From NCBI GenBank assembly GCA_016861105.1, contig BOKS01000002.1:248001-312000 (forward strand): 64,000 bases of DNA. Reading direction: 5' to 3'. Below, piece by piece: positions 44,325-52,696 of this stretch. A program made the position numbers and the translations under genes. The notes beneath the pieces are model-generated. The model searched no databases. It saw only the letters and a program-made list of their open reading frames with translations, and was not told the DNA's origin. The stretch's first letter is position 1; each line of letters opens with the position of its first letter. The stretch is from Betaproteobacteria bacterium (GTDB lineage Bacteria; Pseudomonadota; Gammaproteobacteria; Burkholderiales; Casimicrobiaceae).

Positions 44325-44460
44325 GGGGCCGACGCAGTGAATGCTCGAGCCGCTGCAGCGGGGTGTCGGGGCAGATCGCACGCACGGCGCCCGGTGTTGC
44401 GTTGCGTTTTCCGAGCGGCGGCGCACGGCCGCCCGAAGCCGCCGCTCCAACCCTGCCCCG

Positions 44461-44486
44461 GCGAACGACGCGGGCACGTCGTTCGC
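44461..44486. terminator. Stem-loop in the ligJ leader
   Basis: A perfect 10-bp stem, GCGAACGACG/CGTCGTTCGC, with a CGGGCA loop lies 24 bases before the ligJ ATG, in a 185-base gap with no gene. There is no T-run, so it could be a weak terminator for the upstream lig genes, a processing site, or a translation-control hairpin. The rest of the gap (44325-44460) shows nothing I can name. Confidence 0.4.
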
Positions 44487-44509
44487 CCGCGCCGTTCGCC
44501 GACGTCCGT

Positions 44510-45556
44510 ATGATCATCGACTGCCACGGCCACTACACGACCGCCCCCGCCCAGCTGGAGGCGTGGCGCAAGCGGCAGGTCGCCGCGTTCGAGTCGCGGG
44601 CGGCCCCGCCGCGCCGCGAGGAGCTCGTCATCGGCGACGACGAGATCCGCGCCTCGCTGGAGAAGGCGCAGCTCGCGATGCAGCGCGAGCGCGGCACGGA
44701 CCTCACGATCTTCTCGCCGCGCGCGAGCGCGATGGCGCACCACGTCGGCGACGAGGCCGTGAGCCGCGCGTGGAGCGAGATCTGCAACGACCTCGTCCAC
44801 CGCGTCTGCCAGCTCTACCCGGACAACTTCGTCGGCGTCTGCCAGCTGCCGCAGTCGCCGGGCGCGCCGCTGGACGGCTCGATCCGCGAGCTGGAGCGCT
44901 GCGTGACGCAGCTCGGCTTCGTGGGGTGCAACCTGAACCCGGACCCGTCCGGCGGGCACTGGCGGGAGCCGCCGCTCACCGACCGCTGGTGGTACCCGCT
45001 CTACGAGAAGATGGTGGAGCTCGACGTGCCGGCGATGGTGCACGTCAGCGCGTCGTGCAACCCCTGCTTCCACGCCACGGGCGCGCACTACATCAACGCC
45101 GACACGACTGCGTTCATGCAGTTCCTGACGAGCGACCTTTTCCGCGACTTCCCCGCGCTGCGGTTCATCATCCCGCACGGCGGCGGCGCGGTCCCCTACC
45201 ACTGGGGCCGCTACAAGGGCATCGCGCAGGACATGAAGCGGCCGCCGCTCGCCGAGCTGCTGCTGCACAACGTGTTCTTCGACACCTGCGTCTACCACGA
45301 CGCCGGCGTCGAGCTGCTGGCGAAGGTGGTGCCGGTCGACAACATCCTGTTCGCCTCCGAGATGGTGGGCGCGGTGCGGGGCATCGATCCCGACACCGGG
45401 CACCACTACGACGACACGCGCCGCTACGTCGACCGGCTGCAGGGCCTGTCGGCGGCCGACCGCGCGAAGATCTTCGAGGGCAACGCGCGGCGCGTGTTTC
45501 CCCGGCTCGGCGCGCGCAGCGCGCGCGAGGTCAACGCGGCGGGGAAGCGCGCGTGA
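44510..45556 (+). CDS. ligJ: 4-oxalomesaconate hydratase (LigJ, amidohydrolase family)
   Basis: Hydrates 4-oxalomesaconate to 4-carboxy-4-hydroxy-2-oxoadipate, the LigK substrate. 348 residues. LigJ blocks: MIIDCHGHYTTAP (HxH zinc motif), GTDLTIFSPRASAMAHH, GCNLNPDPSGGHWREPPLTD, RWWYPLYEKMVELDVPAMVH, FIIPHGGGAVPYHWGRYKG, and LFASEMVGAVRGIDPDTG. The GTG of the following hydrolase overlaps its stop. No separate oxalomesaconate tautomerase (LigU/GalD) gene is in the window. Confidence 0.92.
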   Translation: MIIDCHGHYTTAPAQLEAWRKRQVAAFESRAAPPRREELVIGDDEIRASLEKAQLAMQRERGTDLTIFSPRASAMAHHVGDEAVSRAWSEICNDLVHRVCQLYPDNFVGVCQLPQSPGAPLDGSIRELERCVTQLGFVGCNLNPDPSGGHWREPPLTDRWWYPLYEKMVELDVPAMVHVSASCNPCFHATGAHYINADTTAFMQFLTSDLFRDFPALRFIIPHGGGAVPYHWGRYKGIAQDMKRPPLAELLLHNVFFDTCVYHDAGVELLAKVVPVDNILFASEMVGAVRGIDPDTGHHYDDTRRYVDRLQGLSAADRAKIFEGNARRVFPRLGARSAREVNAAGKRA

Positions 45557-46293
45557 CCGAGCCGCTGATCCTGCTGCCGGGCCTCTCCTGCGATGCCGCC
45601 GCCTGGCAGCCCGTCGTGCGCGAGCTGTCGGGCGTGACCTGCCTCGTCGCCGGGCTGCCCGACGCCGACCGCCTGGGCTGGATCGCGCAGGGCGTGCTCG
45701 ACGCCGCGCCGGCGCGCTTCGCGCTGGCCGGCCACTCGATGGGCGGGCGCGTCGCGCTGGAGATCGTCCGCCGCTCGCCGCAGCGCGTGTCGCGGCTCGC
45801 GCTGCTCGACACCGGATACGCCGCGCGCGCGCCGGGCGGGGCGGGCGAGGCCGAGCGCCGCCATCGGCTCGCCCTGCTCGCGCTCGCGCGCGAGCAGGGC
45901 ATGGCCGCCATGGGCCGCGTGTGGAGCGCGCCGATGGTGCACCCGTCGCGTCGCGCCGACGCGCAGCTGATGGACGCGATCGTCGCGATGATCGCGCGCT
46001 CGACGCCGGAGCGCTTCGCCCGCCAGCTCGAGGCGCTGCTCGCGCGCCCCGACGCGTCCGACGTGCTCGCCGCGCTTTCCTGTCCCACGCTGGTCCTGTG
46101 CGGGCGCGAGGACGGCTGGGCGGGCGTGGCACAGCACCGCGACCTCGCCGCGCGCGTCGCCGGCAGCCTGCTCGCGGTCGTCGACGACTGCGGCCACATG
46201 GCGCCGATGGAGCGTCCGCGCGAGGTGGCGCAGGCGCTGCGCGCGTGGCTCGCCGCGCCCCTCCGATCCACGCCCGCGGTCCGCGCGGGATGA
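45553..46293 (+). CDS. Alpha/beta-fold hydrolase
   Basis: 246 residues with the nucleophile elbow GHSMGGRVALE (Ser), an oxyanion-side LILLPGLSCDAAAWQPV, an acid candidate in LCGREDGWAG and the catalytic His in DDCGHMAPMERP. No signal peptide. It is coupled to ligJ (GTGA overlap) and precedes the ABC importer, so it may release aromatic acids from esters or lactones before ring cleavage. The exact substrate is not visible. Confidence 0.85.
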   Translation: MTEPLILLPGLSCDAAAWQPVVRELSGVTCLVAGLPDADRLGWIAQGVLDAAPARFALAGHSMGGRVALEIVRRSPQRVSRLALLDTGYAARAPGGAGEAERRHRLALLALAREQGMAAMGRVWSAPMVHPSRRADAQLMDAIVAMIARSTPERFARQLEALLARPDASDVLAALSCPTLVLCGREDGWAGVAQHRDLAARVAGSLLAVVDDCGHMAPMERPREVAQALRAWLAAPLRSTPAVRAG

Positions 46294-46334
46294 CGTCCGA
46301 CGCCGCACTTTCCCCCCAACGCCAGGAGGACACG

Positions 46335-47525
46335 ATGACCACCCACCACCGCATCCCGCGCCGCCGCGTCCTGCAGGGCCTCGCCGGCGCCGCCGCGCTC
46401 GGCGCGCTGCCGCGCTTCGCGCACGCGCAGGCGGGCCCGTTCAGGATCGGCCTGATCCTCCCGATGACCGGGCCGTTCGCCTCGACGGGGAAGCAGGTCT
46501 CGGCCGCGTGCCGCCTGTACATGCAGCGCGCCGGCGACGCGATCGCCGGGCGCAAGGTCGAGCTGATCCTGAAGGACGACACCGGCCTCGCGCCGGAGAC
46601 GACCAAGCGCATCGCCCAGGAGATGCTGGTGCAGGACAAGGTCAACGTCCTCGCCGGCTTCGGGCTGACGCCGCTCGCCCTCGCCACGGCGCCGGTCGCC
46701 ACCGAGGCGAAGGTGCCGATGATCGTGATGTGCGCCGCCACCGCGATCATCCCGCAGCGCTCGCCGTTCATCGTGCGCTCGGGCTTCACGCTGCCGCAGG
46801 TCACCGGGCCCATCGCCGACTGGGCGGCGAAGAACAGGATCCGGCGCGTGTTCACGATGGTCACCGACTACGGCCCGGGCCTCGACGCCGAGAAGACGTT
46901 CCACGCCCGCTTCAGGGCGGCCGGCGGCGAGATCGCCGAGGCGGTGCGCACCCCGCTGCGCAACCCCGACTACGGTCCGTTCCTGCAGCGCGCGAAGGAC
47001 GCGAAGCCCGACGCGCTGTTCGTGTTCGTGCCCTCCGGGGAGGGGCTCGCCGTGATGAAGCAGTTCGACGAGCGCGGCCTGAAGCAGGCCGGCATCCGCC
47101 TGATCGGCACCGGCGACGTCACCGACGACGACCTGCTGGAGAGCATGGGACCGCCGGCCGTGGGCGTCATCACGTCGTTCCACTATTCGGCGGCGCACGA
47201 GTCGCCGGAGAACCGCGCGTACGTCGAGTCCTTCATGAAGGCCAACAACGGCATGCGCCCGAACTTCCACTCGGTCGGCGGCTACGACGGCATGCACCTC
47301 ATCTACGAGGCGGCGAAGAAGGCGGGCCCGGGGGCGAGCGGCGAGCAGCTGGTCGAGGCGATGAAGGGGATGCGGTGGACGAGCCCGCGCGGCCCGATGA
47401 CGATCGATCCGCAGGCGCGCGACGTCGTGCAGACCGTGTACCTGCGCGAGGTGAAGATGGCCAACGGCAAGCCCTGGAACGTCGAGTTCGACAAGTTCGA
47501 GAACGTGAAGCCCGTCGAGGGCTGA
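46335..47525 (+). CDS. Branched-chain amino acid-type ABC transporter substrate-binding protein
   Basis: 396 residues, LivJ/LivK-like receptor (periplasmic binding protein type 1). The export signal RRRVLQGLAGAAALGALPRFAHA has a twin-arginine look. Mature protein starts FRIGLILPMTGPFASTGKQV; other blocks are VELILKDDTGLAPETTKRIAQ and VGGYDGMHLIYEAAKKAG. AGGAGG lies 5 bases before the ATG. Next to lig genes such receptors usually bind aromatic acids, so protocatechuate, vanillate or a related lignin monomer is the likely ligand (inference). Confidence 0.92.
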   Translation: MTTHHRIPRRRVLQGLAGAAALGALPRFAHAQAGPFRIGLILPMTGPFASTGKQVSAACRLYMQRAGDAIAGRKVELILKDDTGLAPETTKRIAQEMLVQDKVNVLAGFGLTPLALATAPVATEAKVPMIVMCAATAIIPQRSPFIVRSGFTLPQVTGPIADWAAKNRIRRVFTMVTDYGPGLDAEKTFHARFRAAGGEIAEAVRTPLRNPDYGPFLQRAKDAKPDALFVFVPSGEGLAVMKQFDERGLKQAGIRLIGTGDVTDDDLLESMGPPAVGVITSFHYSAAHESPENRAYVESFMKANNGMRPNFHSVGGYDGMHLIYEAAKKAGPGASGEQLVEAMKGMRWTSPRGPMTIDPQARDVVQTVYLREVKMANGKPWNVEFDKFENVKPVEG

Positions 47526-47601
47526 CGCTGCGCCTTCCCCCTGCGCGCCTGCGCCCCGCCAGCCGCCGGCGCGGGGGCGGTGGCGCGCCGCGGACCCTGC
47601 G

Positions 47602-48468
47602 ATGATCGGAAACCTGGCCGGCGTGCTGTTCGACGGCATCGCATACGGCAGCCTGCTGTTCGTGATCAGCATCGGCCTGTCGGTGACGATGGGCCTGATG
47701 AACTTCGTCAACCTCGCGCACGGCGCGTTCGCGATGGTGGGCGGCTACGCGTGCGTGCTGCTGATGACGCGCGCCGGCCTGCCGTTCCTCGCCACGCTGC
47801 CGGTCGCCTTCGCGGCCGCGGCGCTCGCCGGCATCGTGCTCGAGCGCACGCTGTACCAGCGGCTGTACAAGGCGACGCACCTCGACCAGGTGATGTTCTC
47901 GATCGGGCTCGTCTTCATGGCCGTGGCCGCGACGACGTACTTCTTCGGGCCCTCGCAGCAGCCGGTGCGGCTGCCGGACTTCCTGCGCGGCCAGGTGCAG
48001 GTCGCCGGGCTGGGGCTCGGCGCCTACCGCCTGTTCCTGATCGCCGTCGTCGCGCTGGTGACCGTGGCCCTGCACCTCACGATGACGCGCACCCGCTTCG
48101 GCGCGCAGGTGCGCGCCGCGGTGGACAACGCCGTCGCCGCCGCCGGCCTCGGCATCGACGTCCACCGGGTGTTCGGCGTCACGTTCGCGCTGGGGTCCGG
48201 GCTCGCCGGGCTGGGCGGCGGACTGGGCATCGACGTCCTGGGGCTCGACCCGACGTTCCCGCTCAAGTACATGGTCTACTTCCTGCTGGTCGTCGCCATC
48301 GGCGGGGCCGGGACGATCAAGGGGGGCCTCGTCGCCGCCATGATCCTCGGCATCTGCGACGTCGCCGGCAAGTACTACGTCCCGCAGGTCGGCTCGTTCA
48401 TCATCTACTTCCTGATGGTCGTGCTGATGATCGCGTTTCCTGCCGGCCTGTACGGGAGGCGCGCGTGA
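47602..48468 (+). CDS. ABC transporter permease, LivH type
   Basis: 288-residue inner-membrane permease with about eight membrane segments. LivH marks: DGIAYGSLLFVISIGLSVTMG, MNFVNLAHGAFAMVGGYA, RAAVDNAVAAAGLGIDVHRV (coupling helix) and VVAIGGAGTIKGGLVAA. Second gene of the importer; its stop overlaps the GTG start of the next permease. The 76-base gap before it contains no gene. Confidence 0.93.
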   Translation: MIGNLAGVLFDGIAYGSLLFVISIGLSVTMGLMNFVNLAHGAFAMVGGYACVLLMTRAGLPFLATLPVAFAAAALAGIVLERTLYQRLYKATHLDQVMFSIGLVFMAVAATTYFFGPSQQPVRLPDFLRGQVQVAGLGLGAYRLFLIAVVALVTVALHLTMTRTRFGAQVRAAVDNAVAAAGLGIDVHRVFGVTFALGSGLAGLGGGLGIDVLGLDPTFPLKYMVYFLLVVAIGGAGTIKGGLVAAMILGICDVAGKYYVPQVGSFIIYFLMVVLMIAFPAGLYGRRA

Positions 48469-49490
48469 GCGGCGGCGCGGCGGCCGCGGGCCGCGCGCTG
48501 CCGGGTCGCCCGGACGACGCGCCCGCGCTGCCGTCCGACCGCTGGCGCGCGCTCGAGATCGCGTTCTGGCTGCTGGTCGTCGCCGCGTTCTTCGTCTTTC
48601 CGCAGCACCGCGTGCTCGGCAGCCAGATCCTGATCACCGGGCTGTTCGCGCTGTCGCTCGACCTGATCCTCGGCTACGCGGGGATCGTGTCGCTCGGCCA
48701 CGCCGCCTACTTCGGCATGGGCGCGTACACGGCGGGACTGCTCGCCGTGCACGGCTGGGGCGAGCCGCTCTCGGGGCTCCTCGCCGCCGGGCTCGCGGGC
48801 GCAATCGCGGGGTACGCGACCAGCTTCCTGGTGGTCCGCGGCGCCGACCTCGCCCGGCTGATGGTCACGCTGGGCATCGGGCTGATGCTCTACGAGGCGG
48901 CGAACCAGCTCGGCTCGATCACCGGCGGCGCCGACGGGCTGAGCGGCGTGGCGATGTGGAAGGTCCTCGGGCTGTGGTCGTTCGACCTCGCCGGCACGAC
49001 GGCGTACGTCTACAGCGCCGTCGTGCTGTTCCTGCTGTTCGTCGTCGCGCGGCGCATCGTCGCCTCGCCGTTCGGCTTGAGCCTGCGCGGCGTGCGCGAG
49101 AACGTGAAGCGCATGCCGGCGATCGGCGCGCCGGTGGCGCGGCGGCTGGTCGCGATCTACACCGTCAGCGCGGCGATGGCCGGCGTCGCGGGGGGCGTGC
49201 TCGCGCAGACCACGCAGTTCGTCGGGCTCGACGTCTTCGGCTTCCCGCGGTCGGCCGACCTGATGATCATGCTGGTGCTGGGCGGCGCGGGACGGCTCTA
49301 CGGCGGGCTGCTCGGCGCGGCCGTGTTCATGATCGCGCATCACCTCCTGTCCGACCTCAATCCGATCTACTGGCAGTTCTGGCTCGGGCTGCTGCTCGTG
49401 GTGGTGGTGCTGTTCGCGCGCGGCGGCATCCTCGGCGCCGCCGACACGCTGGTGCGGCGCGCGGCGGCGCGCCGGGCGCGGACGCGATGA
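48465..49490 (+). CDS. ABC transporter permease, LivM type
   Basis: 341-residue inner-membrane permease: GLFALSLDLILGYAGIVSLG, HAAYFGMGAYTAGLLAV, LSLRGVRENVKRMPAIGAPV (coupling helix), and MIMLVLGGAGRLYGGLLGA. It has a hydrophilic N-terminal extension of about 28 residues before the first membrane segment. GTG 48465 overlaps the LivH-type stop and has GGGAGG just upstream. Confidence 0.92.
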   Translation: MSGGAAAAGRALPGRPDDAPALPSDRWRALEIAFWLLVVAAFFVFPQHRVLGSQILITGLFALSLDLILGYAGIVSLGHAAYFGMGAYTAGLLAVHGWGEPLSGLLAAGLAGAIAGYATSFLVVRGADLARLMVTLGIGLMLYEAANQLGSITGGADGLSGVAMWKVLGLWSFDLAGTTAYVYSAVVLFLLFVVARRIVASPFGLSLRGVRENVKRMPAIGAPVARRLVAIYTVSAAMAGVAGGVLAQTTQFVGLDVFGFPRSADLMIMLVLGGAGRLYGGLLGAAVFMIAHHLLSDLNPIYWQFWLGLLLVVVVLFARGGILGAADTLVRRAAARRARTR

Positions 49491-50242
49491 GCGCGGTCGC
49501 GCTGCGCACGGAGCGGCTGTCCAGGCACTTCGGCGCGTTCCAGGCGAACAGCGACGTCACGCTCGCGCTGCCCGCGGGAGCGCGCCACGCGCTGATCGGC
49601 CCGAACGGCGCCGGCAAGACGACGCTCATCAACCTGCTGACGGGCGCGCTGCCGCCCACCGCCGGCGACGTGTTCCTCGGCGACGAGCGCATCACGACGC
49701 TCGCGCAGCACCAGCGCGTCAAGCGCGGCATGACCCGCACCTTCCAGATCAACGCGCTGTTCGCCCGGCTGACGGTGCTCGAATCGGTCGTGCTGGCGAT
49801 CGCCGAGCGCCGCGGCCGCGCGGGCGTCTGGCACCGCACGGTCGCGCGCCAGCACGAGGAGATCGACGAGGCGCGCGCGCTGCTCGACACGCTGCACCTG
49901 GGCGCCGAGGCGAACGCGCTCACCCGCGACCTTCCCTACGGCAAGCAGCGGCTGGTCGAGATCGCGCTGGCGCTCGCGACGCGGCCGCGCATCCTGCTGC
50001 TCGACGAGCCGGCGGCGGGCATTCCGGCGGGCGAGAGCGCCGAGCTGTTCGGGGTCATCGCCGCGCTGCCCCGCGACGTGACGGTGCTGTTCATCGAGCA
50101 CGACATGGAACTCGTGTTCCGCTTCGCCGAGCGCATCACCGTGCTCGTGGCCGGCCGCATGCTCACCGAGGGCACGCCGGCGGAGATCGCCGCCGATCCG
50201 CGCGTGCGCGAGGTCTACCTCGGCGAGGCGCAGCATGGCTGA
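49487..50242 (+). CDS. ABC transporter ATP-binding protein, LivG type
   Basis: 251 residues. Walker A GPNGAGKTTLINLLTG, Q-loop RTFQINALFARLTVLE, signature region DLPYGKQRLVEIALALA (a LivG-type PYGxQR variant), Walker B RILLLDEPAAGI, switch His in FIEHDMELVF. Overlaps the LivM-type stop by 4 bases and the next ATPase start by 8 bases. Confidence 0.94.
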   Translation: MSAVALRTERLSRHFGAFQANSDVTLALPAGARHALIGPNGAGKTTLINLLTGALPPTAGDVFLGDERITTLAQHQRVKRGMTRTFQINALFARLTVLESVVLAIAERRGRAGVWHRTVARQHEEIDEARALLDTLHLGAEANALTRDLPYGKQRLVEIALALATRPRILLLDEPAAGIPAGESAELFGVIAALPRDVTVLFIEHDMELVFRFAERITVLVAGRMLTEGTPAEIAADPRVREVYLGEAQHG

Positions 50243-50939
50243 GCTCCTCGCCGTCGAGGGCGTCACCGCCGGCTACGGCGACGGCGTGGTGCTGGAGGAC
50301 GTGTCGCTGGCGCTCCGCGAGGGCGACAGCCTCGCGCTGCTCGGCCGCAACGGCGTGGGCAAGACGACGCTGCTGGTCACGCTGATGGGGCTGACGCGGC
50401 TGCACCGCGGGACGATGCGCTGGCGCGGGGGCGACCTCGCGGCGCTGCCCACGCACCGCCGCAGCCGCGCCGGCCTGGGCTGGGTGCCGCAGGAGCGGTT
50501 CATGTTCGCTTCGCTGACCGTCGAGGAGCACCTGACCGCCGTCGCGCGGCCGGGCCCGTGGACGGTGCCGCGGGTGTGGGCGCTGTTCCCGCGGCTCGCC
50601 GAGCGGCGCGGCAACTTCGGCAACCAGCTCTCCGGCGGCGAGCAGCAGATGCTCGCGATCGCGCGGGCGCTGATGGTCAATCCGAGCCTGCTGCTGCTCG
50701 ACGAGCCGATGGAGGGGCTCGCCCCGATCATCGTCCAGGAGCTGATGAACGTGATCCGCGAACTCGTCGACGAGGGCGGCATGGCGGTGATCGTCGTCGA
50801 GCAGCACGCGAAGCTCGCGCTCTCGCTGACGCGGCAGGCCGTCGTCCTCGAGCGCGGCCGCGTCGTCCACCGCGCGGCGAGCGAGGCGCTGCTGCGCGAC
50901 CACGACACGCTGCACCGCCTCGTGGCGGTGGCGTCCTGA
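50235..50939 (+). CDS. ABC transporter ATP-binding protein, LivF type
   Basis: 234 residues. Walker A GRNGVGKTTLLVTLMG, Q-loop WVPQERFMFASLTVEEHL, signature NQLSGGEQQMLAIARAL, Walker B LLLLDEPMEGLAP, switch region VVEQHAKLALSL. It completes the five-gene importer. A hemerythrin-like gene follows 10 bases later and may be co-transcribed. Confidence 0.94.
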   Translation: MAELLAVEGVTAGYGDGVVLEDVSLALREGDSLALLGRNGVGKTTLLVTLMGLTRLHRGTMRWRGGDLAALPTHRRSRAGLGWVPQERFMFASLTVEEHLTAVARPGPWTVPRVWALFPRLAERRGNFGNQLSGGEQQMLAIARALMVNPSLLLLDEPMEGLAPIIVQELMNVIRELVDEGGMAVIVVEQHAKLALSLTRQAVVLERGRVVHRAASEALLRDHDTLHRLVAVAS

Positions 50940-50949
50940 GGAGCGCGCG

Positions 50950-51504
50950 ATGAAGGCGATCGCGATCATCGAACACGAGCACCGCGCCATCACCGCGGTG
51001 ATCGAGGGCTTGCGCCACGTCCTCGCGGGGGCACAGGCGGGGCAGGCACCGGATCCGGCGCTGCTCGCGGCGATGTTCGGCTACATCGAGCGCTTCCCCG
51101 AGAAGCTGCACCACCCGAAGGAGGACGACTGGCTGTTCGCCCGCCTGCGGGAGCGCCGGCCCGACGCCGTGGCGTTGCTCGACGCGCTGCACCGCGAGCA
51201 CGAGGTCGGGCGCGACCGCTTCGCCGACCTGAAGGTCGTCTACGAGCGCTACCGGGCCGATCCGGCGACGCTGCCCGCCTTCGCCGAGGCGGTCGAGCGC
51301 TATGCGCACTTCCACTGGAAGCACATGCGGCGCGAGGAGGAGGAGGTGCTGCCGCTCGCGCGCGACGCCCTCACCGCCGAGGACTGGTCCGCGATCGACG
51401 CCGCCTTCGCCTCCAACGACGACCCGATCGTCGGCGTGCCGGCGCGCAAGGCGTTCCGCGAGCTGTTCCGCCGGCTCGCCGCGCTCTGGCCGGACCGCGC
51501 CTGA
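50950..51504 (+). CDS. Hemerythrin HHE-domain protein
   Basis: 184 residues forming a four-helix bundle with a probable di-iron site: IIEHEHRAI (His pair), EKLHHPKEDDWLFARL (HHPKE motif), LHREHEVGRDRF (HxxE), and HFHWKHMRREEEEVLP (HxxxHMRREEE). Such proteins bind oxygen, nitric oxide or store iron. It follows the importer on the same strand. A role in oxygen supply or sensing for the ring-cleaving dioxygenases is only a guess. Confidence 0.9.
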   Translation: MKAIAIIEHEHRAITAVIEGLRHVLAGAQAGQAPDPALLAAMFGYIERFPEKLHHPKEDDWLFARLRERRPDAVALLDALHREHEVGRDRFADLKVVYERYRADPATLPAFAEAVERYAHFHWKHMRREEEEVLPLARDALTAEDWSAIDAAFASNDDPIVGVPARKAFRELFRRLAALWPDRA

Positions 51505-51546
51505 ATCGCGCCGCGGCGGCGCGTGCCGGCTCGCGGGGCGGCCGCG

Positions 51547-51942
51547 TCAGCGACCGTCCGCCGGCGCAGACGCCGCGCCTGCGTCGTCCGGGAGGCGCGG
51601 CGCCGGCGTGCCGTCCCGGTTCCCGGCCAGCGCGCGGTCGCGGCGCAGCGCCCCGCGCACCAGCAGCATGAACGTGACCGGCGTGGTGACGATCATGAAC
51701 ACGGCGATCGCGGCCTCGTGCACCACGGGCCGCGACTCGAGTGCGGTGAAGAGCACGGCCGAGGCGGCCAGCACCAGCGCGACGCCCATCGTCGTGCCCA
51801 TCGTCGGCGGGTGGATGCGGTTGTAGAAGCCGTCGAGGCGCAGCAGGCCCCACGAGCCGATCATGGCCAGCGCGGCGCCGGCGAGGACGAGCAGCGCGAC
51901 CAGCGCGCCGACGAGCGGAGGCAGCGCGGCGGCGTGGCTCAC
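51547..51942 (-). CDS. mnhG: Cation/proton antiporter subunit G (MnhG/PhaG)
   Basis: 131 residues with three membrane segments. MnhG motif: GLLRLDGFYNRIHPPTMGTTMG, followed by the third segment with PVTFMLLVRGALRRD. A charged C-terminal tail of about 30 residues is unusual but not disruptive. Last gene of the six-cistron A/B-C-D-E-F-G operon, overlapping mnhF by 4 bases. Confidence 0.92.
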   Translation of the reverse strand: MSHAAALPPLVGALVALLVLAGAALAMIGSWGLLRLDGFYNRIHPPTMGTTMGVALVLAASAVLFTALESRPVVHEAAIAVFMIVTTPVTFMLLVRGALRRDRALAGNRDGTPAPRLPDDAGAASAPADGR

Positions 51943-52214
51943 TCGATCACCTCGCCGCGCAGCAGGAAGCGGGCGAGCGCCGCGGTCGACACGAAGCCCA
52001 GCATGCCCACGACCAGCGCGGCCTCGAAGTAGAGCGTGCTGCCCGCGCGCATGCCGAGGGTCAGCATGAGCAGCATGCCGTTCACGTACAGCGTGTCGAG
52101 CGCGAGGATGCGGTCCTGCGCGCGCGGACCCAGCAGCAGCCTGGCCACGGCGAACGCCATGCCCAGCGCGATCATCGCCTGCGCGGCGAGCAGCGCCGCC
52201 TCGAGCATCGTCAT
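51939..52214 (-). CDS. mnhF: Cation/proton antiporter subunit F (MnhF/PhaF)
   Basis: 91 residues with three membrane segments. Family motif: RLLLGPRAQDRILALDTLYVNGM, then FEAALVVGMLGFVSTAALARFL. ATG 52214 has GGAGG about 7 bases upstream and overlaps the mnhE stop; ATG 52208 is a second in-frame candidate. It is too short to be seen without the operon context. Confidence 0.9.
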   Translation of the reverse strand: MTMLEAALLAAQAMIALGMAFAVARLLLGPRAQDRILALDTLYVNGMLLMLTLGMRAGSTLYFEAALVVGMLGFVSTAALARFLLRGEVIE

Positions 52215-52696
52215 TCGAACACCTCCATCAGCAGCCGCTCGTAGCGGCCCTTGATCGTGCGGATCCACCCGGCCTCGTCGACGAGGTCGAAGACGTGCAG
52301 CGTCAGCACGCCGCGGCGCGCGTCGTAGCCCGCCCACGCGGTGCCCGGCGTCGAGGTGACGATGCAGGCGAGCGCGGCCAGCGCGACGGGACTGCGCAGC
52401 GCGAGCGGAATGTCGACGAAGCCCGTCGTGCGGGTGCTGCCGCCGCCGCGCAGCACGATGCGCGCCACCGCGACGTTCGAGCGCACCACGTCGGCGAGCA
52501 CCAGCGCCGAGAGCTCGAGGAACGCGAGCGGTCGGCGCACGCGGGCGGGCTCGAGGAGCGGGGCGAGGAGGCGCACCGCGACGCCGGCGACGAGCGCGCC
52601 GAGCACGACGTGCGCCGGATCGAGCGTCTCGACGAGCAGCAACCACATGCCGACCAGCAGCGCCCACAGCACGGGGAACGGGAGCGCGCGCCTCAC
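52211..52696 (-). CDS. mnhE: Cation/proton antiporter subunit E (MnhE/PhaE)
   Basis: 161 residues with two N-terminal membrane segments (about 4-50) and a cytoplasmic C-terminal domain. MnhE features: LADVVRSNVAVARIVL, GFVDIPLALRSPVALAALACIV and TSTPGTAWAGYD. Starts at GTG 52696 with GGAGG upstream, overlapping the mnhD stop. Confidence 0.92.
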   Translation of the reverse strand: MRRALPFPVLWALLVGMWLLLVETLDPAHVVLGALVAGVAVRLLAPLLEPARVRRPLAFLELSALVLADVVRSNVAVARIVLRGGGSTRTTGFVDIPLALRSPVALAALACIVTSTPGTAWAGYDARRGVLTLHVFDLVDEAGWIRTIKGRYERLLMEVFE

